64,000 nucleotides of DNA from assembly GCA_051294375.1 (NCBI GenBank), contig CM119264.1:31128135-31192134 (forward strand), given 5' to 3'. Made by a program: the position numbers and the translations under genes. How positions within the stretch are numbered: the first letter of the stretch is position 1; every line of letters starts with the position of its first letter. Under the pieces are notes generated by a model. That model saw only the letters and a list, made by a program, of their open reading frames with translations. It did not search any database and was not told where the DNA came from. Shown piece by piece: positions 60,201 through 64,000 of the stretch. The DNA comes from Paraspadella gotoi. Taxonomy: Eukaryota; Chaetognatha.

Positions 60201-62119
60201 ACTTGGATTGACTTGACTGAGATTGACTTGACTTAAACTGACATGACTTGAATTTTGCCGACTTAATTTGGATTGACTTGACCTAAATTACTTGATTTTT
60301 GTTGACTTGATTTGCAAAGAGACTTGGGTTGAATTGACTTTTGTTTACTTAACTTTAGTTGACTTGACTTGGATTGACTTGACTTAGATTAGCTTGACTT
60401 GAGTTGACTTGACATGGAAAAAGATTTAACTTACCTTGATTTAAAATTAATTAATTTGATCTTTGAAATAGTTTTTTTTTAATTTATTTTCTTTCCTCTT
60501 ATTTTTTCTATCTTATCTTTTTTTAACATTAAGTGATTTGACTTGACTTGTGACTTGCTTTATGGTTACCTCACCTACTTTGCTTTTAACTTGAAGCTTG
60601 TGAATTGACTCATCTTTAAGGGACTTAACTTACTTGAATACTAATAACTTGAATGGTGAATTAACTTTAACTTGATGTCATTTCAAATTATTCAACCTTT
60701 ATCTAAATCTATATTCTCTCCCCATCCAACTTTTCCCCTTAGATTCGCCCACGGCACCATCCCGTTTACTCTCTTCCTGCTGAAGGATGATCACGGTTCC
60801 CTCAAAGGACAAGAACGCAACTTGTCCACGATGTTCGAAGCCACCAAGTTGGCCGTCAGCGGACTGGACCCAATGATCCGCGGCCTGGTCTCCCAATCCG
60901 TCAAGAGGCCAAGTCCCCGCGACATGATGAACAGTGAAATCATCAACAAACTCTTCGGAACAGGGGATCTCGCCGCCCGCAACATCCAACGAGGTCGTGA
61001 CCATGGCCTTCAATCCTACGCAGCATACTTGAGGAAGTTCGGCTTCATCAAAGGTCAACTCAAGACCTTTCAACAATTGAAGCACATCATCACCGATGCC
61101 GACGTCTTGGCCAAGCTGAAGATGGTCTACAAGCATCCGGAGAACATCGATCTCTTCGTGGGCGGATTGGCGGAGAGGCGTCCGCCGAAGAGCGGCGCCA
61201 CTGGTCCTCTCTTTGACAGGATCATCAAGGATCAATTTGAGAGACTCATGAACGGAGATAGATTCTTCTTTACGCACAGAGGAGTCTTCAGTTCTAAACA
61301 ATTGGAGGCGCTGCACAAGGTATAGAGTTTAGGAAAAAAAAAACAAAAGACCATCGGGTAATATTTTAAAATGAGCATCTTTTTATTGATTGTCAATTTG
61401 AATCGGAATATTATTATCGTTTGAGAGAGAGTGACTCAGTGTGTGAGAGGGAGAAAGAGAGGGTGAGAAAGACAGAGATAGAGAGGGAAAGAGGAAAAGA
61501 AAGAGAGGGAGAGAGAGAGCGAGAAATAATGAAATGACAACCAAAAAGTGGACAATTAGGTTCAAAAATAGGATTTAGGATTTGGGAGGAAGGTTATGGA
61601 TTAAATGTTAATTATTAAAGTTATGGATTAAAGTAGAGAATTAGTATTAAAGACTTGGTTAGGGATTAGGGTTAATCATTAAGGTTAGATTAGAGATTTA
61701 GGTTCAAGTCACCTTCAAGAATTGAGAAACAAAACGGGGCGATTTTATAAAATAGCGCCTAATTCTGTAACCCAATTTCTTCCATTCAAGGTGACTTTGG
61801 CCCGCGTGATTTGCGAAACAACGACGGAGGCATCGACCGTCTTCCGGAGAATGTCTTCGAAAAAGTGGAACCGGCGACTTTCAAATGCTGCGCCGACATC
61901 CCGCCTCTCGACCTGACCGCTTGGCGATGCGGAGGCAGCGCCCCGACCCTGAGACCCTGGCCAAAGCATCCAACTCAGAAGCCAATGGATTTCGCCGCTC
62001 ATTGGCTTCTTTATCGAAAAGGAAGAAAAGGAATTGGGAAAAGAGAAATGAAAAAGAAGAGAGGGTCGAGGATTCATCATAGCGATAGCAAATGGTTGAA
62101 GGAAGCGTTGATGCCGTAA
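56935..62119 (+). CDS. Secreted animal heme peroxidase (peroxinectin/chorion-peroxidase type)
   Basis: Secreted peroxidase that uses H2O2; relatives act in cuticle/chorion cross-linking, immunity or adhesion. Seven exons (56935-57207, 57644-58278, 58533-58641, 59080-59166, 59771-60078, 60743-61319, 61791-62119) join in phase to about 770 residues. They encode a signal peptide (MRLHLLTLTSLAALASFSSA), an acidic propeptide, and the start of the peroxidase domain (GAVGRPFRRLLHSRYEDGVD). The distal heme His is in FQWGQFLDHDITLTP, the catalytic Arg/Glu in FVREHNRIA, and the proximal His in AFRFAHGTIPF. Also present are NIQRGRDHGLQSYAAYLRKF, DLFVGGLAER, and the end DIPPLDLTAW. The last exon needs one extra A: VICE is followed by NNDGGIDRLPENVFEKVE only in the next frame. 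Introns hold a SINE-like element, R1 and a triplicated donor segment. Confidence 0.92.
57644..58278 (+). CDS. Peroxidase exon 2: domain start and distal histidine
   Basis: Acceptor CTATCAG. An Asp run in the propeptide (AGDDDDDDSS), then CGHFDDQFSRVDGFCNNLKR, the RPFRRLL motif, PSPREVSTKIM, FQWGQFLDHDI and paired cysteines. Ends AAG AG|GTGAGA. A short Asp-rich codon run (GACGAC) echoes the GAC repeats common in this genome. Confidence 0.9.
58279..58380 (+). repeat. Possible tRNA-derived SINE head
   Basis: GTGAGTTCGAATCCGGGC matches a pol III B box (GTTCGAATCC), with TTTGCCGTGGTAGG a weak A box about 20 bp upstream. Lies in the intron after exon 2. No full tRNA fold. Confidence 0.35.
58533..58641 (+). 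CDS. Peroxidase exon 3
   Basis: Encodes EQINEITAYIDAGMVYGVSD and DQLEMLRDKKDRRLLK; TAYIDAGMVYG is a family motif (usually TSYLDGSVVYG). The donor AAG|GTCAGC is the first of three identical-type donors in a 72-bp tandem repeat. Splicing from the first donor joins in phase to VEGGTIKGG. Confidence 0.9.
58615..58830. repeat. 72-bp tandem triplication across an exon/intron border
   Basis: Three units start at 58615, 58687 and 58759, each with GATAAAAAAGA-AGACTCTTGAAG|GTCAG followed by TTTGACTTTTGAGTCTGACC. Each unit repeats the last 27 coding bases plus the splice donor, and is open in frame (24 codons per unit). Use of the second or third donor would add 24 or 48 residues. Confidence 0.95.
59080..59166 (+). 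CDS. Peroxidase exon 4
   Basis: Encodes VEGGTIKGGKPLPPKDDKLL CESSGGDGT with phase 0 at both ends. Its donor segment and the following GAGAAAAATTGATAATTAAC sequence is repeated at 59222, 59453 and 59516 in the intron. Confidence 0.85.
59277..59450 (-). repeat. Dispersed repeat R1 inserted in a peroxidase intron
   Basis: Nearly identical in reverse complement to the 17.25-kb copy, including GCAGGGACCTGCTATGTCAT and CCAAAGCCTGTCCAAAGTCA. The flanking GATGGGACGGTGAGAAAAAT sequence is repeated on both sides, so the insertion may be tied to local duplication of the exon 4 donor. Confidence 0.85.
59771..60078 (+). CDS. Peroxidase exon 5: catalytic Arg/Glu
   Basis: Encodes VPCRVTGDGRANEIPTLLTM, HTLFVREHNRIAVELSRLNP, FQIARKIVIAQIQVITYKHW, LPFVL and ECGVDATLSNEFSTAAF. 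Acceptor after CCCCCCCCAAAAAG, exit TTC AG|GTGGAG in phase with RFAHG. Confidence 0.92.
60090..60640. repeat. Intron of degenerate TTGACTTGA units
   Basis: About 330 bp made of GATTGACTTGACTT-type short units, then AT-rich sequence. No coding. Confidence 0.8.
60743..61319 (+). CDS. Peroxidase exon 6: proximal histidine and domain core
   Basis: Begins with the proximal heme ligand motif RFAHGTIPF (commonly RFGHTL/I). Continues with AVSGLDPMIRGLVSQSVKRP, NKLFGTGDLAARNIQRGRDH, YKHPENIDLFVGGLAERRPP and DRFFFTHRGVFSSKQLEAL. Phase 2 in, phase 0 out. Confidence 0.93.
61791..62119 (+). CDS. Peroxidase exon 7: C-terminal end, one-base frameshift
   Basis: Enters as VTLARVICE in frame. From base ~61812 the family sequence continues only in the adjacent frame: NNDGGIDRLPENVFEKVEPA, TFKCCADIPPLDLTAW and a basic tail ending KWLKEALMP-stop at 62119. 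The switch falls in GCGAAACAACG; one A missing from a run of four would repair it. Read as written, the first frame stops near 61916. Confidence 0.8.
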
Positions 62120-63131
62120 TGCTGTCAGCTGATGTCGTGAATAAAGTGTATGAAGCGACGATGTAGGAGACAGCTTGTTATAAACAACCAAGCACGGCTG
62201 TTGTCTAAGAAAAAGTTTTTACAAGTGGTTCTTAGTACTAGGGTATTAGCTGTTGTCAATCTATTCGTGTAAATTTTCTAAAAAAAAAAAAAGTTTTGCT
62301 TGTCAAAAAAATCTTATTATTGTTTTGTAATGTCATGCTAAACAACAGTATTGTGTTATTAAAAAAATGTATTGTGAATTTCGTTTTTGGGCGATTAAGG
62401 TTTTAAATTATGTTACATATTAATTATATTACGAAAAATAATGAAAATACATGTAAATACAATGGAACAAAGATTAGTTGTACAATTAAAATAAACAATA
62501 ATTTTTATTAAATGAGAAGTATAATTAAATTTTTAATGTTAACTTCCATTTGTGACTAATAATTAATTAATTCGTTACTGTTAATAAATTCGATCCGATC
62601 TTTTTTCCCTTTTTTTAGACGATAAAGATTGAAATTAATACTTATTAAAATATTAGAAGTAAACATTTTAGCCTACAAAGTCCTACCTTTTAATCTCTTT
62701 TTTTGTCGCTAGACTTTTGTTTTATTTTTGTTCTGGCGACAACGAGACTCAGTGGCAGATCAAAGTTTGGGCTGGGCGTCGTACGCGACCGGCGTCCTGG
62801 GTCATGTGTCGCTGGTTGCCTGCAATCAAAACCCTTTTCTCAAAACCATAAAAAAAAAGTACACTTCTTCTCTACTCTCTCTCTCTCCCTTTCTTTCTCC
62901 CTCCTCCTTCCTCTCTCTCTTTCTCCCTCTCTCTTCCTCTTTCCCTCTCCTCTCTCTCTCTTTCTCTCTCTCTTTCTTTTTCTCTTTCTCTCTTTCTCCC
63001 TCCTCCTTCTCTCTCCTCCTCTCTCTTCTCTCTCTCCTCTCCCTTTCTTCTCCCTCCTCTTCCTCTCTCTCTCTCTCTTTTCTCTCTTTCTCCTCCTCTT
63101 CCTCTCTCCTCTCCTCTCTCTCTCCTCTCCT

Positions 63132-63163
<32 letters not shown>

Positions 63164-63700
63164 TCATAGCCTTTCTCCCCCCTCTCTCACTCTCTCACTA
63201 TCTCACTTTCACTGTGTCCCTCTTTCTTTTTCTTTATCTCATCTAAAATATTCATCTCAAACTTAAATTCGTTTAGGAATTTAAAAAACAAATGTTTTGT
63301 TTCGATAGTCGGTCAGTCAGTCTCTCACTACCCCGTTGTTTTTATTCCCATAATTTTCCATTTTTTTCTTCCACTTATCAGATAATCATTTAATTAAATA
63401 CCAATTAATTCCTTTTTTCTTCGCTTTTCATTCACTAATGAGGAATTTCGACCTTTTTTCATTGTCTCTGTACAACCCGCATTGATTCAAGTCACGTGAC
63501 CTGGCATTCAAAAAAACGGCTGAGTATATTTTTTGTACATACAATTTAACCTGATGGCAATCATGATAAGCTCAATGATATTGTCATACATTATAAACAT
63601 TTCATTACAAATTGACTTAAAGAAATGTATTGTAAACAAAATTCCACTAATATTTTATTTTCCTTTTCATGAATTACTTATCTTAATTTTTGCCAAAGAC
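62120..63700. other. Downstream region, CT-rich tract, no firm gene
   Basis: AT-rich 3' flank, then a GC-richer patch at 62728-62840 with one open frame (DSVADQSLGWASYATGVLGH) that I cannot assign, then a long (CT)n/polypyrimidine tract at 62870-63170. Confidence 0.5.
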
Positions 63701-63755
63701 GTCGGCGACTTCAAAGGTTCCTTCGGCAACGATCTTCAACCATCTCAACGACTGG

Positions 63756-63816
63756 AGCCAAAGCCAAAGCCAAAGCCAAAGCCAAAGCCAAAGCCAAAGC
63801 CAAAGCCAAAGCTTCT
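63756..63816. repeat. Hexanucleotide CCAAAG repeat
   Basis: About ten AAGCCA units; open as Lys-Pro repeats after DVGDFKGSFGNDLQPSQRLE, which could be a partial exon, but no splice context supports it. Confidence 0.7.
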
Positions 63817-64000
63817 TTAAGCATATCACCACAAAACCCTCGTCACTTACTTTGAAGCAAAATTGAAATCAATACTGTTTCTGATTTTGTCAATACTGTT
63901 TTTGGTATTAATAAAAAAAATCAGTGTCTTTTATTAATACCATTACTGATACCGTTCCAGTCTTTTTACGCTGTTATTGATAACGTTAGTTACTGTTTTT

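Overview
This is a eukaryotic window, AT-rich, intron-rich and dense in microsatellites. The gene content points to an ecdysozoan animal, most likely an arthropod: an E75-type nuclear receptor, a guanidino (arginine) kinase family gene, a secreted animal heme peroxidase and a Slingshot-like phosphatase. I saw no prokaryotic features (operons, Shine-Dalgarno sites, CRISPR). The species cannot be named from the sequence alone.

Layout. (1) 1-3473 is a large inverted repeat. Its left arm carries the first three E75 exons in frame on the + strand. Its right arm carries the same exons on the - strand, broken by small indels. (2) 4490-9790 holds minus-strand exons. Those at 4490-7290 are a Slingshot-like cofilin phosphatase with many 1-nt frame breaks; two clean exons at 8474-9790 are unidentified. 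(3) 10.3-42.05 kb is the rest of E75 on the + strand: hinge, ligand-binding domain (partly lost in a 775-nt gap) and a long low-complexity C-terminal domain, interrupted by very large introns. (4) 13441-31000, inside one E75 intron, is a direct tandem pair of ~8 kb copies. The second copy is longer because of many small insertions, and it carries a 1443-bp Tc1/mariner element that is absent from the first. (5) 42827-53806 (-) is a long gene with two guanidino-kinase domains that have lost most catalytic residues: an apparent tandem pseudoenzyme, and the most novel item here. (6) 56935-62119 (+) is a secreted heme peroxidase gene with seven exons, a triplicated splice-donor segment and one frameshift in the last exon. 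(7) 62.1-64 kb is mostly CT-rich repeat.

Gene relations. E75 and the tandem kinase-like gene converge, with ~0.8 kb between stop codons. The kinase-like gene and the peroxidase diverge from a ~3.1 kb intergenic region. E75 is a heme-binding, ecdysone-responsive receptor in arthropods; I see no direct functional link among the neighbours.

Assembly quality varies sharply. The kinase-like and peroxidase genes splice almost perfectly in phase. The right palindrome arm, the Slingshot exons, the E75 ligand-binding exon at 31.2 kb and the second tandem copy are full of short indels, as expected of unpolished long-read gap filling. Several structural oddities may therefore be assembly artefacts, and I mark them so.
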